From assembly GCF_008042275.1 (NCBI RefSeq), contig NZ_RDBK01000043.1:1026046-1073051 (forward strand): 47,006 bases of DNA. Reading direction: 5' to 3'. Positions 13,777-23,148 of the stretch are shown piece by piece; position 1 is the first letter of the stretch; every line of letters begins with the position of its first letter. The stretch is from Streptomyces sp. OR43. Lineage in GTDB: Bacteria; Actinomycetota; Actinomycetes; Streptomycetales; Streptomycetaceae. The notes beneath the pieces were generated by a model. That model saw nothing but the letters and a program-made list of their open reading frames with translations, had not been told where the DNA came from and made no database searches. Made by a program: the position numbers and the translations under genes.

Positions 13777-15489
13777 GTGCACCAGCCCCGTCCCTACGAA
13801 CGCAACCCGCGGTACGCCGCCACCGGCGGCACCGTCGTCACCGGCTGGGCAGCCGCCGCGGCGGACCTTCCGACGGCCTCCACCGTCCTCGCCCTCGACG
13901 GACCGGCCGCGCTGGACTGGGAAAAGGCCGCCGGTTCCCTCGCCGCCGCCCTGCGCGCCCGGGGTAGCGAGGTCACCCTGTGCGACGTACGGGGGCTCTG
14001 GTCGGCGGATGCCGTCGAAAGGCTCTGTGTCCCGGCCGCGGACGCGGACCCGTTCTTCCTGCCCCTCGCCGGGTTCTCCATGAGCGACCTCTTCGAGACG
14101 CCCCCCGTCCAGGAACGCCCGCGCGCCGGCGTCCTGCTCGTCTTCGGTCCGGGGGCCGCCCTCGCCGAACCCGACCTGCTCTGGTGGGCCGACCTCCCCA
14201 AGCGGTACGCCGAGGAGGCCGTCACCCGGGGAGAACTGCCGCTCGGCGCCAACCTCGGCCGCCCCGGCACCCCCGGTGAGCTGCGCAGCCTCTTCTACAC
14301 CGACTGGCCCGTCGGCGACCGCCACCGCGACGCCTTCGCCCACCGGGTCGACCGATGGCTCGACCTCCAGGGCGAGCACGGCCCCGCCTCGTTGGACGGC
14401 GCCTCCGTGCGGGCCACCCTCGCCGCACTCGCGACCGGCCCCGTCCGCACCCGCCCCTTCTTCAACTCCACACCGTGGGGCGGGCAGTGGGCCGCGCGGG
14501 AGCTCGGCTTCGCACCACGGGGCGGCAACACGGCCCTCGGCTACGAACTCATCGCCCCGGAAGCCGGAATCCTGGTCGGCCAGGACGACGCCGCCCAGGT
14601 GGAGATCCCCTTCCAGCTGCTCTGCGAACTGCACCCCGAGGAGTTCCTCGGCCCGGACGTCCACCGCCGCTTCGGCACGTCCTTCCCCATCCGGTTCGAC
14701 TACCTCGACACGGTCGGCGGCGGCAACCTGTCCCTTCACCTGCATCCGCGGGAGCAGTACATGCGGGAGACGTTCGGCTGGCCGTACACCCAGCACGAGA
14801 CGTACTACGTGACCGCGAGCGAACCCGGTGCACAGGTCTATCTCGGCCTGCGGGACAGTACGGACGTGGACGTCATGCGCAAGGAGGTCGAGGCGGCCGC
14901 CGCGGACGGGCTCCCGCTGCGCGTCGAGGACCACGTCATGAGGCACCCGGCGGACGCCGGGCAGCTCTTCATGATCCCGGCCGGCACCCCGCACGCGTCC
15001 GGCGAGGGCAACCTGGTCCTGGAGATCAGTGCCACGCCCTACCTCTACTCCCTGCGCTTCTACGACTGGCTGCGCAAGGGCACTTCCGGTGCTCCCCGGC
15101 CCCTCTCGTACGCGCACGGTTTCGCCAACCTCGACAGCGCGCGGCGCGGCGACGACGTCCTGAAGGATCTCGTCCAGCAGCCGCGCACCGTGCGCGAGGG
15201 CCGGGGCTGGCGCGAGGAGGTCGTCGGCGCGCTGCCCGACATGTTCTACGCGGTGCACCGCTTCGTGATCGAGGGAGCGGAGGCCGCGGAGGACGACACC
15301 GCTGGCCGCTTCCACATCCTCAACGTCTCGGCCGGCGACGGCGTCGTCGTGGAGACCGCCGGCGGTCTCCGTCACGACCTCGCCTTCGCCGAGACGCTCA
15401 CCGTGCCCGCGTCCGTCGGCCCCTACCGGCTGCACCCCGTCGGCAGCCGGCCGGTGCACGTGGTGAAGTCCCTGGTGACGCAGGTATGA
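13777..15489 (+). CDS. Type I mannose-6-phosphate isomerase-like protein with extra N-terminal domain
   Basis: The 570-residue protein should interconvert mannose-6-phosphate and fructose-6-phosphate. The C-terminal 340 residues look like a cupin-type isomerase: FFNSTPWGGQWAARELG at about 228-244, SLHLHPREQY at 319-328 with metal-ligand histidines 321 and 323, and a second cupin motif MIPAGTPHASGEGN near 400. The first 215 residues are not part of a classical isomerase (about 390 residues) and carry kinase-like features such as VLALDGPAALDWEKAAGSLA. The ATG at 13777 was taken as start. The stop overlaps the ROK gene by ATGA. Confidence 0.78.
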   Translation: MHQPRPYERNPRYAATGGTVVTGWAAAAADLPTASTVLALDGPAALDWEKAAGSLAAALRARGSEVTLCDVRGLWSADAVERLCVPAADADPFFLPLAGFSMSDLFETPPVQERPRAGVLLVFGPGAALAEPDLLWWADLPKRYAEEAVTRGELPLGANLGRPGTPGELRSLFYTDWPVGDRHRDAFAHRVDRWLDLQGEHGPASLDGASVRATLAALATGPVRTRPFFNSTPWGGQWAARELGFAPRGGNTALGYELIAPEAGILVGQDDAAQVEIPFQLLCELHPEEFLGPDVHRRFGTSFPIRFDYLDTVGGGNLSLHLHPREQYMRETFGWPYTQHETYYVTASEPGAQVYLGLRDSTDVDVMRKEVEAAAADGLPLRVEDHVMRHPADAGQLFMIPAGTPHASGEGNLVLEISATPYLYSLRFYDWLRKGTSGAPRPLSYAHGFANLDSARRGDDVLKDLVQQPRTVREGRGWREEVVGALPDMFYAVHRFVIEGAEAAEDDTAGRFHILNVSAGDGVVVETAGGLRHDLAFAETLTVPASVGPYRLHPVGSRPVHVVKSLVTQV

Positions 15490-16412
15490 GCCACGTTCCC
15501 GTGCTGGAGATCGGCGGAACACATGTGACGGCCGCCGTCATCGACACCGAGGCCGGACTGCCCGTGCCCTTCTCGGCCGTACGGCAGCCGGTCCCCGCCG
15601 ACGCCCCGGCCCCTGAGCTCCTCGACGCGATCGCCGCCGTCGCCGACCGCGTCGAGGTGCCGGCGGCCGCGCACTGGGGCGTGGCGATACCGGGTCCCTT
15701 CGACTACGCGGCCGGTGTCGGGCGCTTCCGCGGGATCGGCAAGTTCGAGTCGCTGCACGGTGTGGACGTGGGCGCGGAACTGCTCGGCCGGCTCCCGGGA
15801 GCCCCGAGCGCCATCAGCTTCGTCAACGACGCCGACGCGTTCGCCATCGGCGAGTACCGGGCGGGCGCGGCCGCCGGCCGGCGCCGGGCCGTGTGCATCA
15901 CGCTCGGCACCGGCGTCGGCTCCTCCTTCCTGGACGGTGGGCACCCCGTCGTGGAGGGGCCCGACGTGCCGCCCGGCGGCAGGGCGCACCGGCTCGCCGT
16001 CGACGGGCTCCCGCTGGAGGAGGTGGTCTCCCGGCGTGCGATCCGCAGCTTCTACGCCCGGGCCGCCTCGGTGCCCGCCGCCCACCGCCTCCCGGATGTG
16101 CACGACATCACCGGCTCGGCCCGCGCCGGTGACGCGCACGCCGTGCGTACGCTCCAGCACTGCTTCGGCGCGCTCGGCCGGGCGCTCGCACCCTGGTGCG
16201 AGCGGTTCCGGCCGGACCTCCTGGTTGTCGGAGGGTCGATGGCCGGGTCCTGGGACCTCGTGGGGCCCGCCGTCCGGGCAGGCTTCGAGTCCTGGGCACC
16301 CGGGACCGCGCCCCTGACCGTCACGGCCCGGCGCCCTGCCGACGCACCCCTGATCGGGGCCGCTCACTGGGCTCTGCGCAGGTCCGCCGGCGCTCCCCCG
16401 GTACGGACCTAG
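15486..16412 (+). CDS. ROK-family sugar kinase
   Basis: The 308-residue protein begins MSHVPVLEIGGTHVTAAVID, where EIGGTH is the phosphate-1 ATP site. FVNDADAFAIGEY near residue 120 contains the catalytic Asp region, and ITLGTGVGSSFLDGG is the phosphate-2/sugar site. The usual ROK zinc motif CxCGxxGCxE is absent, replaced by GRAHRLAVDGLPLEE, which occurs in a subset of ROK kinases. Coupled by ATGA to the isomerase gene, it most likely phosphorylates mannose (or glucose) to the 6-phosphate that the isomerase uses. A pure regulator is unlikely because there is no DNA-binding domain. Confidence 0.82.
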   Translation: MSHVPVLEIGGTHVTAAVIDTEAGLPVPFSAVRQPVPADAPAPELLDAIAAVADRVEVPAAAHWGVAIPGPFDYAAGVGRFRGIGKFESLHGVDVGAELLGRLPGAPSAISFVNDADAFAIGEYRAGAAAGRRRAVCITLGTGVGSSFLDGGHPVVEGPDVPPGGRAHRLAVDGLPLEEVVSRRAIRSFYARAASVPAAHRLPDVHDITGSARAGDAHAVRTLQHCFGALGRALAPWCERFRPDLLVVGGSMAGSWDLVGPAVRAGFESWAPGTAPLTVTARRPADAPLIGAAHWALRRSAGAPPVRT

Positions 16413-16467
16413 AATGACGGCGTTCGCGACCCACCGGCCACCCGACGACCCCGCAGGAGAACTGCCC

Positions 16468-17484
16468 ATGGCACAGCACCGATCGGGCGACGGCGGAGCC
16501 CCGACGATGCGCGACGTGGCCGCCAGCGCCGGCGTCAGTGCCATGACGGTCTCCCGGGTGCTCAAGAACGACGCCCGGGTCAGCGAGCCGGCACGGGAGC
16601 GCGTGCTCGCCGCCGTCGAAGAGCTCGGCTACCGGCGCAACGAGACGGCGCGCAGCCTGCGTCTCGGCGGCAGCGGAATGATCGGACTGGTCGTCACCAA
16701 CCTCGCCAACCCGTTCTACTCGCGTCTGGCCCTCGGTGTGCAGGAGGTGGCGTCCGAGCACGGTCTGCGGGTGCTGCTGAGCAACACCGCGGAGCAGGTC
16801 GACAAGGAGCGCGGGCTCGTCGAGGACCTGGCGTCCCGTCAGGTCGACGGCATGATCGTCGTCCCGGCCGGCAGCAGCCACCGTCACCTGGCGCCCGCCG
16901 CGCTGCGCGGCATGCCGATCGTCCTGGCATCCCGGCCGCCCGCCGGGATGGACGCCGACTGCGTCCTGGTCGACGACTTCGGCGGCGCCGAGCAGGCCAC
17001 CGGACAGCTCATCGCGGACGGTCACCGCCGGATCGGCTTCCTCGGCAACCCGCCCGCCCTGTACACCGGTGCGGAACGGTTCCGCGGCTACTGGGCCGCC
17101 CACGAGAGCGCCGGAATCGAACCCGACGAGAGCCAGGTACGACGTGGTCTCACCGATGTACCCACCGCCGAGGCCGCCGCACGCACGCTCCTCGACGCGC
17201 CCGACGCGCCGACGGCTCTCTTCTGCACCAACAACCGTCTGACGCAGGGGGCCATCCGCGCCGTGCGGGCACTCGGCAGACCGGTCGCGCTCGCCGGCTT
17301 CGACGACTTCGACCTCGCCGACGTCCTCGGTCTGCCGCTGACCATCGTCTCGTACGACGCCGACGAGATCGGCCGGCGGGCGGGCCAGATGCTCATCGAC
17401 CGGATCAACGGCTCGCCCACCGAGCCGATCCCGGCCCGCAGAACCGTCGTCCCCACCCACGTCATCCGCTACGGGACGCACTGA
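16468..17484 (+). CDS. LacI-family transcriptional regulator of mannoside locus
   Basis: The 338-residue protein has the LacI helix-turn-helix at residues 14-35 (MRDVAASAGVSAMTVSRVLK), a hinge helix and a periplasmic-binding-protein-like sensor domain. The start at 16468 has GCAGGAGA 6 nt upstream; an in-frame ATG at 16414 right after the ROK stop has no site. It sits between the kinase and the mannosidase in the same orientation and likely represses both divergent operons through the two TGTTA-type sites at 13615 and 13726. The inducer could be a mannoside or mannose derivative. Confidence 0.9.
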   Translation: MAQHRSGDGGAPTMRDVAASAGVSAMTVSRVLKNDARVSEPARERVLAAVEELGYRRNETARSLRLGGSGMIGLVVTNLANPFYSRLALGVQEVASEHGLRVLLSNTAEQVDKERGLVEDLASRQVDGMIVVPAGSSHRHLAPAALRGMPIVLASRPPAGMDADCVLVDDFGGAEQATGQLIADGHRRIGFLGNPPALYTGAERFRGYWAAHESAGIEPDESQVRRGLTDVPTAEAAARTLLDAPDAPTALFCTNNRLTQGAIRAVRALGRPVALAGFDDFDLADVLGLPLTIVSYDADEIGRRAGQMLIDRINGSPTEPIPARRTVVPTHVIRYGTH

Positions 17485-17556
17485 CCCGGCCCCTGCCGCC
17501 CCTCGCACGGCACCGGCTTGCCCTTTTCGCCTCCCGTCATCCCTCACGGAGTTCCC

Positions 17557-20500
17557 ATGCACCACGACCGAACGGTCACCGAACGCCGGCTCGCCCGCGT
17601 ACTGGACCAGCGCCTGCGGCCCGCGGTGTACCGCGAGAGCCTGCCGCTGGACGTCGCGATCTGGAACGTCAGAGGCGAGCCCGTGCCCGTGTCCGAAGGA
17701 ATCGCCGCGCCGTACGAACCGGTCCGCACCGGCGCGACGTGGGGACCGGCCTGGTCCACCAGCTGGTTCCGGGTCAGCGGGACGGTGCCCGCCGCATGGG
17801 CCGGCAGGCGGGTCGAGGCGGTGCTGGACCTCGGCTTCGGCACCACCCAGCCGGGCTTCTCCGCGGAGGGCCTCGTATACCGCGCGGACGGAACACCGGT
17901 CAAGGCTCTCAATCCCCGCAACGCGTGGCTCCCGATCGCCGAACCAGCCCGCGGGGGCGAGGAGTTCGTCTACTACGTCGAGGCGGCCGCCAATCCGGTC
18001 ATCTTCGACTCGGGTTCCGGCGGCGACCCGTTCGTCCCGACCCGGGCAGGCGGTGTCGCGCCCTGGCTGCACGGCGACGGGGCTCCGGACGAGCCGCTCT
18101 ACCGGCTCAACCGGATGGACCTCGCCGTCTTCGACTCCGTCGTGTGGGAACTCGTACAGGACCTGGACGTGCTCGGCGGGCTGATGCACCAACTCCCCGA
18201 GGACTCCACCCGGCGCCGGCAACTGGCGCACGCCCTGGACCGTGCCCTGGACGTCATCGACCTCCAGGAGATCGGCGGCAGCGCCGCGCACGCTCGCGAG
18301 ATCCTCGCCCCCGCGCTGGCCTCCCCCGCTCACGCGGGCGCCCACCGCGTCTCCGCCGTGGGCCACGCGCACATCGACACCGCCTGGCTCTGGCCCGTAC
18401 GCGAGACGGTCCGCAAGGCGGCCCGGACCGTCTCGAACGTCACCGCGCTGATGGACGACCACCCCGGCTTCCGCTTCGTCATGTCGCAGGCACAGCAGCT
18501 GGCCTGGCTCAAGGAGCAGCGGCCGGAGGTGTTCGCCCGGGTGGTCGAGAAGGTGCGCACCGGGCAGTTCCTGCCCACGGGCAGCCTCTGGGTGGAGCCC
18601 GACACGAATCTCTCCGGCGGGGAGTCGCTGGTCCGGCAGTTCGTGCACGGGAAGCGCTTCTACCTGGAGGAGTTCGGGGTCGAGACGAAGGACATGTGGC
18701 TGCCCGACACGTTCGGATACAACGCGGCCCTGCCGCAGCTCATGAAGCTGGCCGGTATCGAGTGGTTCCTCACCCAGAAGATCTCCTGGAACACCACCAA
18801 CGCCTTCCCCCACCACACCTTCTGGTGGGAGGGCATCGACGGGACCCGCATCTTCAGCCACTTCCCTCCCGTCGACTCCTACAACGGCGACCTCTCCGGC
18901 GCCGACATCGGACACACCGAGCGCAACTTCCGGGACAAGGGCGCGGCCAACCGTTCGCTCGTCCCCTTCGGCTACGGCGACGGCGGCGGTGGTCCCACCC
19001 GCGAGATGCTGGCACGGGCGCAAAGGCTGGAGAACCTCGAAGGCTCGGCCCGGCTGGAGATGGAGGGCCCGGAGGAGTTCTTCACCAAGGCCCGGGAGGA
19101 GTACGCGGACGCCCCTGTCTGGGTCGGCGAGCTCTACCTCGAACTGCACCGCGGCACGCTCACCAGCCAGCTCGCCACCAAACAGGGCAACCGGCGCAGC
19201 GAACACCTGCTCAGGGAGGCCGAGCTGTGGGCGGCGACCGCGGCCGTGCGCACCGGCCGGCCGTACCCGTACGAACTGCTCGACCGGGTGTGGAAGACCG
19301 TGCTCCTCCACCAGTTCCACGACATCCTGCCGGGTACGTCGATCGCCTGGGTGCACCGCGAGGCCGAGGAGACGTACGCGGAGGTGGCCCGCGAACTCGG
19401 GGAGGTCATCGACACCGCCCAGCGCAGCCTCGCGGCGGGCGGGAGCGGCAGCGGGACAAGCGGTGAGACGGTGTTCAACGGGGCGCCGCATGCCCGGGAC
19501 GGCGTTCCCGCGCTCGGCGCCTCACCACGGGCGCGGGCTGCCGGCCCCGTCGCCGCCCTGCCCACCGAGGACGGCGGGTTCGTCCTGGACAACGGCCTCG
19601 TACGCATCACGGTGGATGCCCGGGGCCTGGTGACCTCCGCGCTCGACCTGACGGCCGGACGCGAGGCGCTCGCGCCGGGCACGGTCGGTAACCTCCTCCA
19701 ACTGCACCAGGACTTCCCGAACCAGTGGGACGCCTGGGACGTCGACCCGTTCTACCGCAACACCGTGCGCGACCTGACCGAGGCCGACGAGGTCGGTGCG
19801 GTCCCCGGCGGCGTACGGGTGGTGCGCAGCTTCAACGCCTCCCGCATCACCCAGGTGCTGCGCCTCGGAGAGGGAAGCCGCCGTCTCGACATCGAGACGG
19901 ACGTCGACTGGCAGGAGTGCGAGAAGATCCTCAAGGCCGCCTTCCCGCTCGACGTACGGGCGGCGGAGTCGAGTGCCGAGATCCCCTTCGGTCATGTCCG
20001 GCGCCCCACGCACGGCAACACCTCGTGGGACAGCGCCCGGTTCGAGATCTGCGCCCACCGCTACCTGCACCTCGCGGAGCCCGGCTGGGGCGCGGCCCTG
20101 GTCAACGACTCCAGCTACGGCCACGACGTGACGCGGGACGTCCGCCCCGACGGCGGAACCACCACGACGGCGCGGGTCTCGCTGCTGCGGGCCCCGCTCT
20201 TCCCGGACCCCGACTGTGACCGGGGTGAACACCGTCTGCGGTACGGGCTGGTCCTCGGCGCGGACATCCATGACGCGATCCGCGAGGGATATCACTTCAA
20301 CCTGCCCGAACGCGCCGTCCCCGGTGGTGCGGCTGTCGAGCCGCTGGTGCGAACCGATGAGGACGGTGTCGTCATCGAGGCGGTCAAACTCGCGGACGAC
20401 CGTTCGGGCGACGTGGTCGTCCGCCTCTACGAGTCCGCGGGCGGTCGCGTGCGGACCACCCTCAGGGCCGGTTTCCCTGTGGCCTCTGCACGGATCACGG

Positions 20501-20643
20501 ACCTGTTGGAGCGCGATCTGGAGGGTGCGGCGGCACCGGCCTTCCGCGGATCCGAGGTGACGCTCTCGCTTCGCCCGTTCCAGATCCTGACCCTGCGCCT
20601 GGTACCCGCCGGAAACGACGCCTCGCCCGCCGACGCGGGCTGA
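17557..20643 (+). CDS. GH38 alpha-mannosidase
   Basis: The 1,028-residue protein matches cytosolic-type GH38 alpha-mannosidases in length and order of domains: an N-terminal beta-rich domain, a catalytic domain with GHAHIDTAWLWP (zinc ligands H270, H272 region and D274) and WLPDTFGY with nucleophile D384, then a helical region and large beta C-terminal domains. QFHDILPGTSIAWVH near residue 585 is also conserved. No signal peptide is visible, so it hydrolyses alpha-mannosides imported by the ABC system inside the cell. ACGGAG precedes the ATG at 17557. It ends the catabolic operon. Confidence 0.93.
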   Translation: MHHDRTVTERRLARVLDQRLRPAVYRESLPLDVAIWNVRGEPVPVSEGIAAPYEPVRTGATWGPAWSTSWFRVSGTVPAAWAGRRVEAVLDLGFGTTQPGFSAEGLVYRADGTPVKALNPRNAWLPIAEPARGGEEFVYYVEAAANPVIFDSGSGGDPFVPTRAGGVAPWLHGDGAPDEPLYRLNRMDLAVFDSVVWELVQDLDVLGGLMHQLPEDSTRRRQLAHALDRALDVIDLQEIGGSAAHAREILAPALASPAHAGAHRVSAVGHAHIDTAWLWPVRETVRKAARTVSNVTALMDDHPGFRFVMSQAQQLAWLKEQRPEVFARVVEKVRTGQFLPTGSLWVEPDTNLSGGESLVRQFVHGKRFYLEEFGVETKDMWLPDTFGYNAALPQLMKLAGIEWFLTQKISWNTTNAFPHHTFWWEGIDGTRIFSHFPPVDSYNGDLSGADIGHTERNFRDKGAANRSLVPFGYGDGGGGPTREMLARAQRLENLEGSARLEMEGPEEFFTKAREEYADAPVWVGELYLELHRGTLTSQLATKQGNRRSEHLLREAELWAATAAVRTGRPYPYELLDRVWKTVLLHQFHDILPGTSIAWVHREAEETYAEVARELGEVIDTAQRSLAAGGSGSGTSGETVFNGAPHARDGVPALGASPRARAAGPVAALPTEDGGFVLDNGLVRITVDARGLVTSALDLTAGREALAPGTVGNLLQLHQDFPNQWDAWDVDPFYRNTVRDLTEADEVGAVPGGVRVVRSFNASRITQVLRLGEGSRRLDIETDVDWQECEKILKAAFPLDVRAAESSAEIPFGHVRRPTHGNTSWDSARFEICAHRYLHLAEPGWGAALVNDSSYGHDVTRDVRPDGGTTTTARVSLLRAPLFPDPDCDRGEHRLRYGLVLGADIHDAIREGYHFNLPERAVPGGAAVEPLVRTDEDGVVIEAVKLADDRSGDVVVRLYESAGGRVRTTLRAGFPVASARITDLLERDLEGAAAPAFRGSEVTLSLRPFQILTLRLVPAGNDASPADAG

Positions 20644-20732
20644 GGGCCGTAGCTGCCGGGGCGTGGTCCGAGAGGAGTTCCGTCCGCCCGGAGCCGGGGA
20701 GCGGGCGGGACTCCCCGTGCACGGCCTGAGCG

Positions 20733-20759
20733 CTCCGCGGCGGCCGGCGTCCCGCGGAG
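20733..20759. terminator. Hairpin between mannosidase and RsbQ-like genes
   Basis: CTCCGCGG pairs with CCGCGGAG around an 11-nt GC-rich loop, 90 nt after the mannosidase stop. There is no U-tract, so termination is only probable. Confidence 0.4.
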
Positions 20760-20865
20760 AAGCGACGAACCACCCGTCGAGGGGACACTTGCCCCGGCAG
20801 TGCCGGTGAGCCGCCCTGGTCCTGCTGCGCAGGCCGTCGCGTGCGGGGAGTGCCAGGATGTTCCC

Positions 20866-21666
20866 ATGGATGTCCGGACAAGAAACCATGTATCGGTGAC
20901 GGGCCGGGAAGGCGGTCCGGTGGTCATGCTGGCCCATGGTTTCGGATGTGATCAGAACCTCTGGCGTCTCGTAGCGCCCGCCCTGGAGGAGCACTTTCGG
21001 GTGGTCCTCTTCGATCACGTGGGGGCGGGGCGCTCCGATCTGTCCGCCTGGAGCCCGGAGCGGTACTCCACGCTGGATGGTTATGCGCAGGACGTCATCG
21101 AAATATGCCGGGAGCTCGGCCTCGGTCCCGTGGCCTTCGTCGGGCATTCGGTCAGTTCCATGATCGGCGTCCTCGCGGCCGTGCGGGAGCCCGGCCTCTT
21201 CGACAAGCTGATCCTCCTCACCCCGTCGCCCTCGTACATCGACGACGGTGACTACCACGGCGGATTCAGCGAGCTGGACATCGACGAGCTGCTCGAGTCG
21301 CTGGAAAGCAACTACCTCGGCTGGTCCGCGACCATGGCACCGGTGATCATGGGCACCCCGGAACGCCCCGAACTCGGTGAGGAGCTCACCAACAGCTTCT
21401 GCCGAACGGATCCGGACATCGCACGGGTATTCGCGCGAGCCACCTTCCTCTCCGACAACCGCGCGGATCTCGCCAAGGTGACCGTGGCGACGCTCATCGC
21501 CGAGAGCGCGCGCGACACCATCGCTCCGCGTGAGGTGGGCGCCTTCGTCCACGCGCAGATCCCCGGCAGCCGACTGGTCACTCTGGACTCGACGGGCCAC
21601 TGCCCCCAGCTGAGCGCCCCCGAGGAGACGACCCGGGCGATCACCGCCTTTCTGCAGGGGCCGTGA
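20866..21666 (+). CDS. RsbQ-like alpha/beta hydrolase
   Basis: The 266-residue protein starts MDVRTRNHVSVTGREGGPVV and contains AHGFGCDQNLWR and VGHSVSS. The catalytic triad can be placed at S95, D217 and H245, almost the same positions as in Bacillus subtilis RsbQ (S96, D219, H247). RsbQ is required with the phosphatase RsbP for energy-stress activation of SigB, probably by processing or supplying a small hydrophobic ligand. Here the stop overlaps the start of a PAS-PP2C phosphatase gene by GTGA, the same gene pair as rsbQ-rsbP. The start at 20866 has AGGA 8 nt upstream. Confidence 0.88.
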   Translation: MDVRTRNHVSVTGREGGPVVMLAHGFGCDQNLWRLVAPALEEHFRVVLFDHVGAGRSDLSAWSPERYSTLDGYAQDVIEICRELGLGPVAFVGHSVSSMIGVLAAVREPGLFDKLILLTPSPSYIDDGDYHGGFSELDIDELLESLESNYLGWSATMAPVIMGTPERPELGEELTNSFCRTDPDIARVFARATFLSDNRADLAKVTVATLIAESARDTIAPREVGAFVHAQIPGSRLVTLDSTGHCPQLSAPEETTRAITAFLQGP

Positions 21667-22916
21667 CGGTGAACCCGGGCGGCGAGGAGGCCAACGGCTT
21701 GTGGGCGGCCGGGGACCGCGACCAGGAACAGCTGTCGTTCGCCGCCCTGCTGGAGGACAGCGCGGAGGACCTGTACGAGAACGCGCCCTGCGGCTACCTC
21801 TCCACGCTGATGGACGGGCGGATCGCCAAGGTCAACGGAACCCTGCTGAAGTGGCTCGGCTACCGCCGGGAGGAACTGGTGGGCCACAGGAAGTTCCCCG
21901 ACCTGTTGACCATCGGCGGCAGGCTCTACCACGAGACGCATTTCTCGCCGTTGCTGCACATGCAGGGTGAGGTCAACGGCATCGCGCTGGAGCTCAAGGC
22001 CGCCGACGGGAGCCGGCTGCCCGTCCTGGTCACTTCCAAGGTCAAGCAGGACCGGGACGGTGAACCGCTGCTGATCCGCACCACCCTCCTGGATGCCCGG
22101 GACCGGCGTGCCTACGAGCGTGAGCTCCTGCGCGCCCGGCAGGAGGCCGAGCGCGACCGTGAACGGCTGCAGCGCCTCGCCACGACTCTGCAGCGCACCC
22201 TGATCCCGCCTGCGCTCGAACCGGTTCCGGGCCTGGACGTCGCCGAGCACTATCACATCGCTTCCTCGGACGAGGTGGGCGGGGATTTCTACGATCTGTT
22301 CCCGCTGGCCCACGGACGATGGGGCTTCTTCATGGGGGACGTGCGCGGCAAGGGCGCCGACGCGGCCGTGGTGACGTCACTGGCGCGGTACACCCTGCGA
22401 GCCGCTGCCGTCTCCGACCCGGAACCGGCTGCGGTCCTGGCCAACCTCAACACCGCACTCAACCTCCAGCCGCAGGAGGACGAGCCCCGGTTCTGCACGG
22501 TGATCTTCGGCCTGCTGACCTGCGCGGGCAACGGCACGGGAGTGCACATCGTGCTGGCCGGCGGCGGGCACCCCCCTGCCGTGCTGTTGCGTGCCGACGG
22601 CAGTGCCGAGTACCAACCCACTCCGGGCGGCCAGTTGGCAGGAGTCGTCCAGGACGCCCAGTTCACCACGGTCACCGTTGAGCTGCGTCCCGGCGACACC
22701 CTGCTGCTCTACACCGACGGTCTGACCGAAGCGCGTACCTCGAACGCAGGCGAACGCTATGGCGAGGAGGCCCTCCTCGGCTTCGTCCGGGCCCTCGCAC
22801 CCGCCTCCGCCACCGGCGTCGTCAAAGCTCTCACCGGCCTCCTGGACTCGTTCGGTGAAGGACTCGACGACGACACCGCGCTCCTGGCGATGAGCGTTCC
22901 CCCGGCCGGACGATGA
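21663..22916 (+). CDS. RsbP-like PAS-SpoIIE/PP2C protein phosphatase
   Basis: The 417-residue protein starts at GTG 21663. Residues about 35-150 form a PAS domain (ENAPCGYLSTLMDGRIAKVN), residues 150-180 a coiled coil, and residues 195-415 a PP2C/SpoIIE phosphatase with EVGGDFYDLF, FMGDVRGKGADAA and DDDTALLAM, which provide the metal-binding Asp residues. In the RsbP model, the PAS domain receives a signal that depends on RsbQ, and the phosphatase dephosphorylates an anti-anti-sigma factor. Its target here would be an RsbV-like protein encoded elsewhere. Confidence 0.88.
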   Translation: MTVNPGGEEANGLWAAGDRDQEQLSFAALLEDSAEDLYENAPCGYLSTLMDGRIAKVNGTLLKWLGYRREELVGHRKFPDLLTIGGRLYHETHFSPLLHMQGEVNGIALELKAADGSRLPVLVTSKVKQDRDGEPLLIRTTLLDARDRRAYERELLRARQEAERDRERLQRLATTLQRTLIPPALEPVPGLDVAEHYHIASSDEVGGDFYDLFPLAHGRWGFFMGDVRGKGADAAVVTSLARYTLRAAAVSDPEPAAVLANLNTALNLQPQEDEPRFCTVIFGLLTCAGNGTGVHIVLAGGGHPPAVLLRADGSAEYQPTPGGQLAGVVQDAQFTTVTVELRPGDTLLLYTDGLTEARTSNAGERYGEEALLGFVRALAPASATGVVKALTGLLDSFGEGLDDDTALLAMSVPPAGR

Positions 22917-22925
22917 GCGGAACCG

Positions 22926-23129
22926 GGGCCGCGGGGCTTCTCCTTCCCCTCCGGTCACGCGATGACCGCCACCACCTCGTTCGCCGTACTGCTCCTCGTA
23001 GTGCTGCCGCTGGTGCCCCGTGGCCTGCAGAGAAGCCTCTGTCGGAGCGTGTCGGTGCTCTCGGTCCCGGGCGTGGGTTTCACCCGGACCGCGCTGGGCG
23101 TCCACTGGTTCAGCGACGTGGTCGGCGGG
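22926..23129 (+). pseudogene. PAP2-family phosphatase remnant
   Basis: In one frame the sequence reads GFSFPSGHAMTATTSFAVLL and later TRTALGVHWFSDVVGG, which are the second and third catalytic motifs of PAP2 acid phosphatases (SGH, and R-x5-H-x3-D). The N-terminal membrane helices with the first motif and the C-terminal helix after VVGG are missing. The fragment starts just after the phosphatase gene and is interrupted by the start of the next gene. It is a decayed piece of a membrane phosphatase, likely left by deletion on both sides. Confidence 0.7.
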
Positions 23130-23148
23130 GGCAGGCCAGACTGTCCCC

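Noticed and set aside
16321..19491. 1,056-residue minus-strand ORF opposite the mannosidase
   Set aside because: Antisense shadow of GH38 and LacI genes typical of high-GC DNA; no family similarity.
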